DNA from: Phycisphaerales bacterium UBA1161
GTDB lineage: Bacteria > Planctomycetota > Phycisphaerae > Tepidisphaerales > Tepidisphaeraceae
Assembly (NCBI GenBank): GCA_002311745.1
Contig: DBZL01000042.1
Span: forward strand, 1 to 44,185
Direction: 5' to 3'
DNA length: 44,185 nt
The position numbers and the translations under genes were made by a program. The notes under the pieces were generated by a model that saw only the letters and a list, made by a program, of their open reading frames with translations, ran no database searches and was not told the origin of the DNA. Positions 8,466 through 16,435 of this stretch are shown piece after piece (within the stretch, counting starts at the first letter, position 1; every line of letters begins with the position of its first letter).

Positions 8466-10085
8466 ATGAGCCAAATACGGCATTGCTGGTGCGGAAACGA
8501 CAAGCTCCTGGATTTCTCGCCCGACTACAAGTTGTGCGACGAGTGCCACACACTTGTCTCCACGCAACCGGCGGGGCAAAGCGATCCGTCCGTCGGCGAC
8601 GATGAACAGGATTTCTACGGCCGGCAATACTGGTACAAACACCAGGAACAGGACCTGGGCTTCGCCAACATCGAAACTCGTGCGCGGGTGGACTTGACCG
8701 AGCGCTGCCAGCATTGGCTGCGGGCATTTTTGCGATACAAGCTGCCGCCGGGAAAGGTGCTGGAAGTGGGCTGCGCCCACGGGGCCTTTGTGGCGATGCT
8801 TCGCGCGGTCGGCTTCGACGCCACCGGTCTGGAACTGAGTCCCGCCATCGTTGACTTTGCCAAGCGGACATTCGGCGTGCCGATGCTTCTGGGCCCGATC
8901 GAGCAGCAGCAGATCGAACCGGGTACGCTGGACCTGATCGTCATGATGGACGTGCTGGAGCATCTGCCCGATCCGCTGGGCACGCTGCGACGTTGTGCTG
9001 AATTGCTCAGAGCCAATGGCCTGCTGGTGGTCCAAACGCCCAGCCTCCCCGCGGGATGCTCCTATGACCAACTGACCGCCGACGAGCACCCCTTCCGCGC
9101 CATGCTGCTCCCGGGGGAGCACCTTTACCTGTTCAGCGAGCAATCGGCGGCCGAGCTTTTCCGGCGCGCGGGCCTGGTTCACATGGCCAAGGAACCGGCG
9201 ATGTTCGCGATGTACGACATGTTCCTTTTCGCCGGCCGTTCGGCGCTGACCGTTCGGACAGATGACCAAGTGGCGCAGGCGCTGCTCGGTTCGCCTCAGG
9301 GACGACTGGCGCTTGGCTGGCTGGATACGCATCGGCAGGTTCAAAAGATGCAAGGCGACCTGGCTGAAATCGAGGTCGATCGGGCTAAGCGTTTGCAGGA
9401 CAATCTGGCCCTGGTGACCCAGCTTCGGGAACAGCAAGCCAAAATCAGCCAGACTGAATCGGATCGCGCCAAGCGTTTGGAAGACAATCTGGCGCTTACA
9501 GCCCAGGTGCGCCAGCAGCAAGCCCGCATCAGCGAAATTGAGATCGATCGGGCCAAGCGTCTGGAAGACAACAAGGCGCTGACGGCGCAGGTCCGCCACC
9601 TGCAAGCCCGGATCACCGAGATTGACCTGGATCGCGCCAAGCGTCTGGAAGACAATAAGGCGCTGATGGCGCAGGTCCACCACCTGCAAGCCCGGATCGC
9701 CGAGATTGACCTGGATCGCGCCAAGCGCCTGGAAGACAATAAGGCGCTGATGGCGCAGGTCCACCACCTGCAAGCCCGGATCGCCGAGATTGACCTGGAT
9801 CGCGCCAAGCGTCTGGAAGGCAACGAGACGCTCACGGCCCAGGTCCTCCAGTTGCAGGCCACCAACAAGGAGATTGACGCCGACCGCGCCAAGCGGCTGG
9901 AGATAATCGAGACGCTCGCCGCCAAGGTCAAAAAGCAGCAGGCGACGATTGGCGAGATTGAAGCGGATCGTGCCCAGCGGCTGGAGCAGATTCACGCATT
10001 GACGGCACGGATTCACCAGCTCGAGCCCTTGCCGCCGATGTCCGCGGCGTGCGGGGACAATCCGACCCAGGAAGCGCCCAAATGA
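8466..10085 (+). CDS. Methyltransferase with N-terminal zinc motif and long repeat-built coiled coil (possible chain-length ruler)
   Basis: The 539-residue protein has three parts. Residues 7-27 hold CWC and CDEC pairs, a likely zinc-binding motif seen in some sugar methyltransferases. Residues about 95-260 are a class I methyltransferase: LEVGCAHG at 99-106, GLELS at 121-125, DVLEHL at 162-167. Residues about 291-528 are almost entirely helical and polar, made of seven full and one partial 28-residue repeats of the type DRAKRLEDNKALxAQV. Twenty-eight residues equal four heptads, so a continuous coiled coil is expected, about 35 nm if fully extended at 0.15 nm per residue. The layout (methyltransferase plus long coiled coil next to a Wzm/Wzt exporter) recalls WbdD of E. 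coli O9a, which caps O-antigen and measures its length. That role is inferred here. The stop overlaps the next start by ATGA. Confidence 0.9.
   Translation: MSQIRHCWCGNDKLLDFSPDYKLCDECHTLVSTQPAGQSDPSVGDDEQDFYGRQYWYKHQEQDLGFANIETRARVDLTERCQHWLRAFLRYKLPPGKVLEVGCAHGAFVAMLRAVGFDATGLELSPAIVDFAKRTFGVPMLLGPIEQQQIEPGTLDLIVMMDVLEHLPDPLGTLRRCAELLRANGLLVVQTPSLPAGCSYDQLTADEHPFRAMLLPGEHLYLFSEQSAAELFRRAGLVHMAKEPAMFAMYDMFLFAGRSALTVRTDDQVAQALLGSPQGRLALGWLDTHRQVQKMQGDLAEIEVDRAKRLQDNLALVTQLREQQAKISQTESDRAKRLEDNLALTAQVRQQQARISEIEIDRAKRLEDNKALTAQVRHLQARITEIDLDRAKRLEDNKALMAQVHHLQARIAEIDLDRAKRLEDNKALMAQVHHLQARIAEIDLDRAKRLEGNETLTAQVLQLQATNKEIDADRAKRLEIIETLAAKVKKQQATIGEIEADRAQRLEQIHALTARIHQLEPLPPMSAACGDNPTQEAPK
9378..10031 (+). 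repeat. 84-bp tandem repeat coding for the coiled coil
   Basis: Eight units begin at 9378, 9462, 9546, 9630, 9714, 9798, 9882 and 9966, each exactly 84 bases from the last; the eighth is incomplete. Every unit begins with a GAT or GAC codon followed by an arginine codon, and encodes DRAKRL or close variants. Units at 9630 and 9714 differ at one base by eye, while the outer units have diverged more. The exact in-frame period points to unit duplication by slippage or unequal recombination. Confidence 0.95.
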
Positions 10086-11047
10086 TGGCCAACGACTCGC
10101 AGCCCAGGATCAGCGTGGTGACGCCCTCGTTCAATCAGGGGCGATATCTTGACGCGTGCATGCGCTCGGTGCTGGATCAGGATTATCCCAATTTCGAATA
10201 TATGGTGGTGGACGGCGGTTCGACGGACGAGTCGCTCGACGTGATCCGCGCCCACGAAAAACGGCTGGCGTGGTGGGTCAGCGAAAAGGACAAGGGACAA
10301 AGCGACGCGATCAACAAGGGATTCCGGCGGGCCACCGGGCCGATCGTGGCGTGGCTGAATTCGGACGACCTGCTCCTGCCGGGCGCCCTGGCTTCCGCGG
10401 CTGGGGCGTACCGCCAGGCGCCACAGGCGTCGTTCTGGTACGGACGCTGCGTTTGGGTGGATGAATCGGGCCAGCGTAAGCGGCATTATGTTTCGGCGCC
10501 GCGGCTGCTGTTCAACCGCGAGGCGCTGACCTATGGGCTGAATTACATTCCGCAGCCGGCCACCTTCATCAACCGCAAGCACTTGGAGACCGCCGGCTAC
10601 CTCGACACCTCCCTGCAATACGCGATGGACAGCGAGTTGTGGATGCGGCTGTCGGCGATCGCGCCGCCGGTGGCCATCGAGCAGACCCTGGCGGCGGCGC
10701 GCGAGCATCCCCAGACCAAGACCCTGGCCGGCTCCTTCGACCGCATCGAAGCGATCCGGAAAATCGCGGAAAAATACACCGACTTCCCTATGACGCCCGG
10801 CTCGATGTGTTATCTTCTGGATGAGTTTTATCGGCTCGTCAAGCAACACCCCGAGGTGTTCCCGGAATCGTACCGCGACAACGTGTGCCAATTCTGGGCC
10901 AGCACGTCGGCGCTGTTGGCGCGATGGGGAGCGGATGCGGAAGGGAATCCGGTGAAATCCGGGGCGACGACGCCTGCCGCGAACATGAAGCCGTCGACGA
11001 TGATGGACGTCCCGTGTAGGGGCAAGAGCGATGAAAATCGGCATTGA
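10082..11047 (+). CDS. GT2 family glycosyltransferase
   Basis: The start at 10082 (or the ATG directly after it at 10085) overlaps the preceding stop as ATGA, implying coupled translation. The 321-residue product is a compact GT-A enzyme: VVTPSFNQG near residues 12-20, VVDGGSTDES, KDKGQSDAINKG, and the metal-binding NSDD, then the LPGAL acceptor-side motif. This subfamily is frequent in bacterial capsule and O-antigen loci and transfers a sugar from a UDP- or GDP-donor to a growing lipid-linked glycan in the cytoplasm. The same subfamily appears as the second half of the next gene and again at 34103-35068. Its end overlaps the next gene by 17 bases. Confidence 0.92.
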   Translation: MMANDSQPRISVVTPSFNQGRYLDACMRSVLDQDYPNFEYMVVDGGSTDESLDVIRAHEKRLAWWVSEKDKGQSDAINKGFRRATGPIVAWLNSDDLLLPGALASAAGAYRQAPQASFWYGRCVWVDESGQRKRHYVSAPRLLFNREALTYGLNYIPQPATFINRKHLETAGYLDTSLQYAMDSELWMRLSAIAPPVAIEQTLAAAREHPQTKTLAGSFDRIEAIRKIAEKYTDFPMTPGSMCYLLDEFYRLVKQHPEVFPESYRDNVCQFWASTSALLARWGADAEGNPVKSGATTPAANMKPSTMMDVPCRGKSDENRH

Positions 11048-13415
11048 TCTGAGGGCCGTGACGTTCGGCGCCAGCGGGGGCATCGCCCAATACTTGCAGG
11101 GAATGCTGCGCGCGGCCTTTGCGCAGAATCCACAGGATCAGTTCGTCGTCTTCTGCACGATCTTCAGCCGATCGGTGATCGGCCAGGCTCCGGCAAACGT
11201 GACGATTGAGACCATCCCGGGGTTCCGTTTTTACCAGCGCATCGACGAGGCCGCGGCCACGGGGGCCATCGACGTGCTGTTCCGCTCGTATCCCATGGAA
11301 GCGCCCTTAAACGCGCCGTGGGAGAAGCAGATCGTGCTGATTCCCGACTTGCAGCACGACGTGTATCCCGAGTTCTACACCCCGGAGGTGCTGCGCTTGC
11401 GCCGGTTGGCGTTCAACCGGGCGCTGATGCGCGCCGCGGCGCTGGTGGCGTTCACCCAGTACGTGCGCGGCACGATCCTCGAGCACCCGTGGGCTCTTTG
11501 CCGCGACGTTTTTCTTTCCGCTCCTGCCTTGACGCTGGGGCACGAACTGCCCGGCGCCCTGCGCCCGGAGGAAGAGGCGCTGATCCCCAAAGAGGACTTT
11601 TTCCTGTACCCGGCCAACCTCTGGCCGCATAAAAATCACCGGCGGGTTCTGCAGGCGCTGGATCGATTTCTCCAGCGCAGCGGGCGCACGATGCGGATGA
11701 TTTTCACCGGCCATCCGCAAGGGTGGGACCCGTTGCGGGACGAGTTTGCGGGCTTGCCGGTGACCCACCTGGGCTACGTGCGCGAGCCGGTGATGCAGGC
11801 GCTGATGGCCCGGGCCAAGGCGCTGACGTTTTTCTCGCTGCACGAGGGATTCGGCATTCCCCTGCTGGAGGCTTTTGCCGCCGGCACGCCCGTGATCTGC
11901 GCCAACACTACCAGCCTGCCGGAAGTCGGCGGCGACGCGGCCCTCAGTTGCGACCCCACTGACGTGGAGGCCATCGCCCAGTTGATGCAACGCATCCTGT
12001 GCGACTGCACAACGCGACAGGAACTGATCCAGCGCGGCAAAACGCGGCTACCACACTACACCTGGGAGGCGGCCGCCGCCGGCTTCATGGAAGCCTGCCG
12101 GCACACCGCCGGCGCGGGCCGGCGCAGCTCCATCCGCGTCACGCAGCCGCCGCTGGTCAGCATCGTCACCCCCTCCTTCAACCAGGGCCGATTCCTCAAG
12201 GCAACCATCGACAGCGTCCTAGCTCAGGCCTATCCGCACATCCAGTACATCGTGATCGACGGCGGCTCCTCCGACGATTCGGTGAACATCCTCAAGTCTT
12301 ACGGCGACCGTTTCTTCTGGAAGTCCCAAAAGGACAAGGGCCAAAGCGACGCCATCAACAAAGGCATGGCCCTGGCCAAGGGCGACATCCTGGCTTTCTT
12401 GAATTCCGACGACCTGTACCTGCCCGGCGCCGTGGAGCGGGCGGTGGCGCATTTCCGCGATCACTTCGACTGTGACCTGGTCTACGGACGCGCCAACTAC
12501 ATCGACGCCGACGGCAACGACATCGGCATGTACCGCACCGATGAGTACAACTTCCGCAGGCTCGTCCGCGACTGCTGCATCTGCCAGCCGGCGGCGTTCT
12601 GGCGCGCGCGGGTCGTTCGATTGGTTGGAGGGCTCGACCCGGCGCTGCACTGCGCCCTGGACTTTGATTACTGGCTGAGGATCGACCGCGCCGGCGGACG
12701 CATCCAGCACATCCACGACGTGCTGGCCTGCTCGCGCCTGCATGCGGATGCCAAAACTCTGGCCATCCGTCGCCGCTTTTACCGGGAAATCTTCGCCGTC
12801 AGCCTCAAAAACGCCGGATTCGTCGACTACAACTATTTTCTGGGCTTGTGGCATCACCTGGTCACCGAAAGCCCGCAGGGTTGGCCCCGCTTCTTTAAGT
12901 GGATTCCCCATGCGTACGTCCCCATGGCCTGGGTGCATCACAAAGTCTTTGAATACAAGCTCCGTGGATCCAGGCAATGGACCACGCAGATGCTCGGCGG
13001 CGCCATCGGCCAGGCGGCGAAGCTCCCCCTGGCCGGCGGCACCCTCGCCCGCGGCCTGCGCGCCCTTAAGTCCACGCTGACCCGGCCGAAAGTCAGCGGC
13101 TTCTTTTCAGACAACTGGATGCATCCCCACTCGCGAATCATCGTGCATCCAAAGGCCTCGGGCCAAAGGCTGCGGCACATCGGCCGGGCGCCGATGGACA
13201 TGCGCGTCACCGTCCAGATCAATCAAGACGTGCTGCGGGAATACCGTCTGCGCGGCGGCACCGTCCAGGCCATCGGCGAGGACATCACCCTCGATCACGA
13301 TGAGCCGGTGGAATTGAAATTCCATTTCTCCGGCCACACCGTCGATTCGGCCAAGCGAAAATTGGCGTTCCTGGTCACCGAAACCAACCTGTTCGGCGAG
13401 GATGACCTGGCCTAG
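11031..13415 (+). CDS. Bifunctional GT4-GT2 glycosyltransferase with C-terminal extra domain
   Basis: A 794-residue fusion. Residues 1-355 are a GT4 (GT-B) domain with PANLWPHKNH at 194-203 and HEGFGIPLLEAF at 271-282. Residues about 373-620 are a GT2 (GT-A) domain with IVTPSFNQG, DGGSSDDS at 410-417, DKGQSDAINKG and NSDD at 458-461, all catalytic motifs intact. Residues about 640-794 include an amphipathic basic stretch and a predicted all-beta region with no motif I recognise. Two complete catalytic domains suggest that one polypeptide adds alternating sugars or both linkages of a repeat unit, as in several O-polysaccharide polymerases. That would fit its place beside the ruler-like methyltransferase, but is inference. 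It begins inside the preceding gene and is followed 13 bases later by gmd. Confidence 0.92.
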   Translation: MKIGIDLRAVTFGASGGIAQYLQGMLRAAFAQNPQDQFVVFCTIFSRSVIGQAPANVTIETIPGFRFYQRIDEAAATGAIDVLFRSYPMEAPLNAPWEKQIVLIPDLQHDVYPEFYTPEVLRLRRLAFNRALMRAAALVAFTQYVRGTILEHPWALCRDVFLSAPALTLGHELPGALRPEEEALIPKEDFFLYPANLWPHKNHRRVLQALDRFLQRSGRTMRMIFTGHPQGWDPLRDEFAGLPVTHLGYVREPVMQALMARAKALTFFSLHEGFGIPLLEAFAAGTPVICANTTSLPEVGGDAALSCDPTDVEAIAQLMQRILCDCTTRQELIQRGKTRLPHYTWEAAAAGFMEACRHTAGAGRRSSIRVTQPPLVSIVTPSFNQGRFLKATIDSVLAQAYPHIQYIVIDGGSSDDSVNILKSYGDRFFWKSQKDKGQSDAINKGMALAKGDILAFLNSDDLYLPGAVERAVAHFRDHFDCDLVYGRANYIDADGNDIGMYRTDEYNFRRLVRDCCICQPAAFWRARVVRLVGGLDPALHCALDFDYWLRIDRAGGRIQHIHDVLACSRLHADAKTLAIRRRFYREIFAVSLKNAGFVDYNYFLGLWHHLVTESPQGWPRFFKWIPHAYVPMAWVHHKVFEYKLRGSRQWTTQMLGGAIGQAAKLPLAGGTLARGLRALKSTLTRPKVSGFFSDNWMHPHSRIIVHPKASGQRLRHIGRAPMDMRVTVQINQDVLREYRLRGGTVQAIGEDITLDHDEPVELKFHFSGHTVDSAKRKLAFLVTETNLFGEDDLA

Positions 13416-13428
13416 GGAGTCAACTTTA

Positions 13429-14412
13429 ATGAAACGCAAGGCGTTGATCAGCGGCATCACCGGGCAGGACGGGTCATATCTGGCCGAATACCTGCTGGAG
13501 TTGGGCTACGAAGTGCACGGCATCGTCCGCCGCGTCGCCATCGAAGACCCGGCGCATCGCCTGTGGCGGCTGAAGCGAGCCCTGGGCCAGCTGCATATCC
13601 ATGCCGCTTCGCTGGAAAGCTATCCCAGCATCTACCGGATGATGACGACGATCCGACCGGACGAGGTGTACCACCTGGCCGCCCAGAGCTTCGTGAGCGA
13701 TACGTTTGAGGATGAATTCGCGACGCTGAACACGAACATCAACGGCACGCATTACATGCTGTCGGCGGTGCGCGACGCGGCGCCGCAGGCCCGTTTTTAT
13801 TTCGCCGGAACGAGCGAGATGTTCGGGGAATGCGGCGTCAGCCCGCAAAACGAAGGCACGCCGTTTCACCCGCGCTCGGCCTACGGCATCTCCAAGGTCG
13901 CCGGCTTTCACCTGACGCAAAACTACCGCGAAGCCTACCACCTCTACGGATGCAGCGGCATCCTGTTTAATCACGAAAGCCCGCGCCGCGGCTTCGAATT
14001 CGTCACCCGCAAGATCACTTCGCACGCGGCCAAGATCAAGCTGGGTCAGGCCAAGCAACTGAAACTAGGCAACCTCGACGCGCGGCGCGACTGGGGCCAC
14101 GCCAAGGAATACGTGCGGGCGATGCACCTGATCATGCAGCAGGAGAAGCCGGACGAGTTCGTGATCGCCACGGGCCAGACGCACAGCGTGCGAGAATTTG
14201 CCGAGATCGCCTTCAGCCACGTGGGCCTGGACTACCGCAACCACGTGACATTGGACGAGCAGGTATTCCGCCCCACGGAGATCAGCCAGCTTCAAGGCGA
14301 CGCCGCCAAGGCCCGCCGTGTCCTGAAATGGTCCAGCAAGATTTCGTTCCAGGAGCTGGTTCGCGAAATGGTGGACGCGGACATGGAATATCACAAAGCT
14401 CTGCCCGCCTAA
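13429..14412 (+). CDS. gmd: GDP-mannose 4,6-dehydratase
   Basis: The ATG at 13429 follows a GGGAG and gives a 327-residue extended SDR enzyme. GITGQDG at 9-15 is the NAD(P)-binding loop, and GTSEMFG at 127-133 with Y152 and K156 (YGISK) provides the Thr/Ser-Glu-Tyr-Lys catalytic set of the GMD family. It converts GDP-D-mannose to GDP-4-keto-6-deoxy-D-mannose, precursor of GDP-fucose, GDP-rhamnose or GDP-perosamine. No reductase or aminotransferase that would finish one of these sugars lies in the window. As last gene of the 2364-14412 operon it suggests that the exported glycan contains a 6-deoxyhexose derived from GDP-mannose. Confidence 0.93.
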   Translation: MKRKALISGITGQDGSYLAEYLLELGYEVHGIVRRVAIEDPAHRLWRLKRALGQLHIHAASLESYPSIYRMMTTIRPDEVYHLAAQSFVSDTFEDEFATLNTNINGTHYMLSAVRDAAPQARFYFAGTSEMFGECGVSPQNEGTPFHPRSAYGISKVAGFHLTQNYREAYHLYGCSGILFNHESPRRGFEFVTRKITSHAAKIKLGQAKQLKLGNLDARRDWGHAKEYVRAMHLIMQQEKPDEFVIATGQTHSVREFAEIAFSHVGLDYRNHVTLDEQVFRPTEISQLQGDAAKARRVLKWSSKISFQELVREMVDADMEYHKALPA

Positions 14413-15014
14413 TGCGTGTATTGCGCGGTGTCGCCCATGTCACATCGCACGGCAGGAACAGGACTTGTGCGCAGTGTGCACTTTTGCTGTCCCTGAAGAA
14501 AAAGCTCGCAACCTTGGCCCAGATGGGCAGTTGTGTGCCATTTTTATGTGGATTGAAAAAAGGATTCCTTTCCCCCCATGTCCGGAAACGGACTAGGATT
14601 GGGCGAGGCTGCTGCCGCGTAACCATATTTGTGGCAATGAATTGCGATCCAGGGCAAATGGCGACAAGGGGCCTAAAAACGCATAACCTATTGTATTTAT
14701 TCTGGTTACGTTCACAAAAGGGGTCCTGACCCCCTTTTTATTGGCATAAATGTATTGAAGGCAATAGATTGCGCGCTATGGCGAGCGCGACAAATCGGCC
14801 GACGTTAGCGTAAGCTGTTGATTGGATTTGGGTTACGAGAACAATCTGAAAAACCTTCACGCGCTGCGCGAGAGCAGTGGAACAGTAGAACAGTAGAACA
14901 ATGGACGGAAACAAGCACGGAGGCCAATTTGTGTCAGTCGATCAGTGGTGCAGTTTTGACCAGCGCGGATAAGCTGGTGTCGTAGTTCTTGGACGAAATG
15001 AAATGGAGCAGTGT
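14413..15014. other. Non-coding stretch after the glycan operon
   Basis: No convincing gene lies in these 600 bases. The stretch is visibly richer in A and T than the operon. It holds the terminator-like hairpin at 14716-14740, a short run of near-identical units around 14875-14900 (aacagtag repeated), and at about 14950-15000 a segment that resembles 18554-18602 (shared gcggataagct core). The last part is the upstream region of the YHS-like gene. Confidence 0.6.
14716..14740 (+). terminator. Rho-independent terminator candidate for the glycan operon
   Basis: AAAAGGGG at 14716-14723 can pair with CCCCTTTT at 14731-14738 across a seven-base loop, and the downstream arm ends in a run of five T. 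It lies about 300 bases after the gmd stop on the same strand. Because the arms are A- and T-flanked, it could work in either direction. Confidence 0.6.
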
Positions 15015-15362
15015 ATGCGCCGCAGAACGTTGGTTCTTCTGTCCGTGGCCGTGGGGCTGGGTCTGGCCGGGCTGGCCGGGTTCGCCGGGTTCGCCGTGGC
15101 TGATGATATGGCGGGGATGAACATGGCGCCGCCGTCCCCACCCGCCACCCAGCCGGCGACGCAGCCGTCGGCGGCAGTTGATTTGCGCAACACCGTCTGC
15201 CCCGTCAGCGGCGACAAGGTGGGTGATTCAAATATCGTCGAAGTCTACGATGGCAAGGTGTATCACCTGTGTTGTCCTGACTGCCACAAAGACTTCGAGA
15301 AGGACCCGGCCAAATACGCCAAGGCCGTAGCGGCCGATCCGGCGAAATTTGGCGTTAAGTAG
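15015..15362 (+). CDS. Small exported protein with YHS-like metal-binding domain
   Basis: The ATG at 15015 has GGAG at 15005-15008 as ribosome-binding site; the ATG at 15003 is an alternative. The product is 115 residues with a basic start, a long Leu/Ala/Gly-rich hydrophobic core and an AVADD junction typical of a signal peptide. The mature part opens with a Met-rich MAGMNM, a Pro/Thr-rich linker, then CPVSGDKV and a YHLCCPDCHKDF motif. The Cys pattern and the FxxDPxKYA ending are those of YHS-type domains, which often bind soft metals such as copper. A periplasmic metal-binding role is plausible but unproven. It stands alone, with no metal transporter nearby. Confidence 0.8.
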   Translation: MRRRTLVLLSVAVGLGLAGLAGFAGFAVADDMAGMNMAPPSPPATQPATQPSAAVDLRNTVCPVSGDKVGDSNIVEVYDGKVYHLCCPDCHKDFEKDPAKYAKAVAADPAKFGVK

Positions 15363-15634
15363 CGGTCCGTCGGGCCGGATGATTCACCGCCGAGGGCGCG
15401 GCCTTCGGCTCTGCCTTCGACAAGCTCAGGCCACGAGCGCGTCGAGGGGAGGCTCAGGCTCAAAGAGAGATCGCGGAGAACACTGTCGGATCGGGACTTG
15501 TTTCGCAAATGTAATCGTCCTATTGGACCTGTCCCGTTTTCTTCGTCCGTTTTCTTCGTTTGTCCCGTTTTCTTCGTTCTGCCGACAGAGCGCCATTCGT
15601 TTGGTGTTCCTGTAGGTAGCCAAGACGAAAATAA
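15363..15634. other. Non-coding stretch with short direct repeats
   Basis: No gene is supported here. Around 15415-15432 is a cttcgacaagctcagg sequence, a dispersed motif known from many bacterial genomes. Around 15530-15580 the string gttttcttcgt occurs three times in a row with short spacers, the first and third copies preceded by gtccc. The end is the upstream region of the YqaJ-like gene. Confidence 0.5.
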
Positions 15635-16210
15635 ATGAGCACTAACTATATCATCGTTGGGCTTGAGCAGGGAACACCGGCATGGCACGAGTGGCGCCAC
15701 AACGGAATCGGAGCATCCGACGCCTCGACCATCATGGGAGAGAACCCCTTCAAGGATGCGGCACAATTACTGCACGAGAAGCGCGGACCGGCAATAGACC
15801 GCGGCGAGAACGAAGCTATGGCGCGCGGCACCCAACTCGAGCCGGAAGCTCGGAGGCGCTACATGGCCAAGACTGGCAGGCAGGTGTGGCCTGCTTGCCT
15901 TCAGAGTACGAGATACGATTGGCTCCGCGCCAGCGTCGACGGTCTTACCGTCAACGGCGACGCTGTAGTCGAAATCAAATGCGGTAATCGGGTTTATCAG
16001 ATGGCCTCGCAAGATGACTCGGTCCCAGATTATTATTACGGGCAGACACAGCATATCTTGGCCGTAACTGGCCTGGATTCGCTCGATTTTTGGTGTTATT
16101 GGCCTGGCAACCCTGAATTACTGATACCTGTCCCGCGAGACGCGGTTTACATCGAGCGCCTTCTGGACAGGGAACTGGAGTTTTGGAGGCAGGCTCGACA
16201 AATCGCCTGA
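15635..16210 (+). CDS. YqaJ-type (lambda exonuclease-like) nuclease, orphan
   Basis: A 191-residue protein with the order of motifs of the YqaJ/lambda exonuclease branch of the PD-(D/E)XK nucleases: GIGASD at 24-29, a conserved glutamate in RGTQLEPEAR (64-73), D102 in SVDGL, E113-x-K115 in VEIKCG, and GQTQ at 136-139. Such enzymes resect double-stranded DNA 5' to 3' and normally work with a single-strand annealing protein in phages. No annealase or other phage gene is adjacent, and the gene lies between decayed repeat sequences, so it looks like an isolated acquired gene. All catalytic residues seem present. Confidence 0.87.
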   Translation: MSTNYIIVGLEQGTPAWHEWRHNGIGASDASTIMGENPFKDAAQLLHEKRGPAIDRGENEAMARGTQLEPEARRRYMAKTGRQVWPACLQSTRYDWLRASVDGLTVNGDAVVEIKCGNRVYQMASQDDSVPDYYYGQTQHILAVTGLDSLDFWCYWPGNPELLIPVPRDAVYIERLLDRELEFWRQARQIA

Positions 16211-16435
16211 CAAACCAGGGACGGGCACCCATTTCCCTTCTCCAGCTAGTCGCTTTGGAAAATTCAAAGGGGCGGGAGTTGCTCCGTCGAACAGCTACGG
16301 CAGCACGGCGGAGGCCAGCATCAGATTGTGCGGCAGAACCTTGAGCAACACTTCCCACGACGCGGGTAAAAAGCGATCTCCCGCGTGGCAACTCGCTCTG
16401 TACGGCAATCGGCGAGGAGCTTAGGCTCTGTAAGA
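16211..16435. other. Non-coding stretch containing dispersed repeat copy A
   Basis: The 225 bases between the YqaJ-like gene and the membrane-protein gene hold repeat copy A at 16259-16366 and, next to the downstream start, a purine-rich GAGGAGC around 16413-16419. No other element was recognised. Confidence 0.5.
16259..16366 (-). repeat. Dispersed decayed repeat, copy A
   Basis: This segment matches 18454-18545 (copy B) and 25493-25590 (copy C) over roughly 85-100 bases by eye, sharing aaattcaaagg (A and C), gctc-gtcgaa and cggcagaacctt-agca-cacttccc (A and B). Read on the minus strand all three give related peptides: EVLLKVLPHNLML here, EVMLKVLPRALAL in B and RTLKVLTHNLTLI in C, followed by LFD or VFDRAL. 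That suggests relics of one protein's C-terminus, perhaps a transposase. A stop codon interrupts the frame in this copy. Confidence 0.65.

Noticed and set aside
8355..10016. A 553-codon minus-strand ORF with its own internal repeats
   Set aside because: The repeats are only the reverse reading of the 84-bp coding repeat; the plus strand has the methyltransferase motifs and coupled start and stop.
9378..10031. Regular 84-bp repeats as a possible CRISPR array
   Set aside because: The units are contiguous, in-frame and coding, without repeat-spacer alternation.
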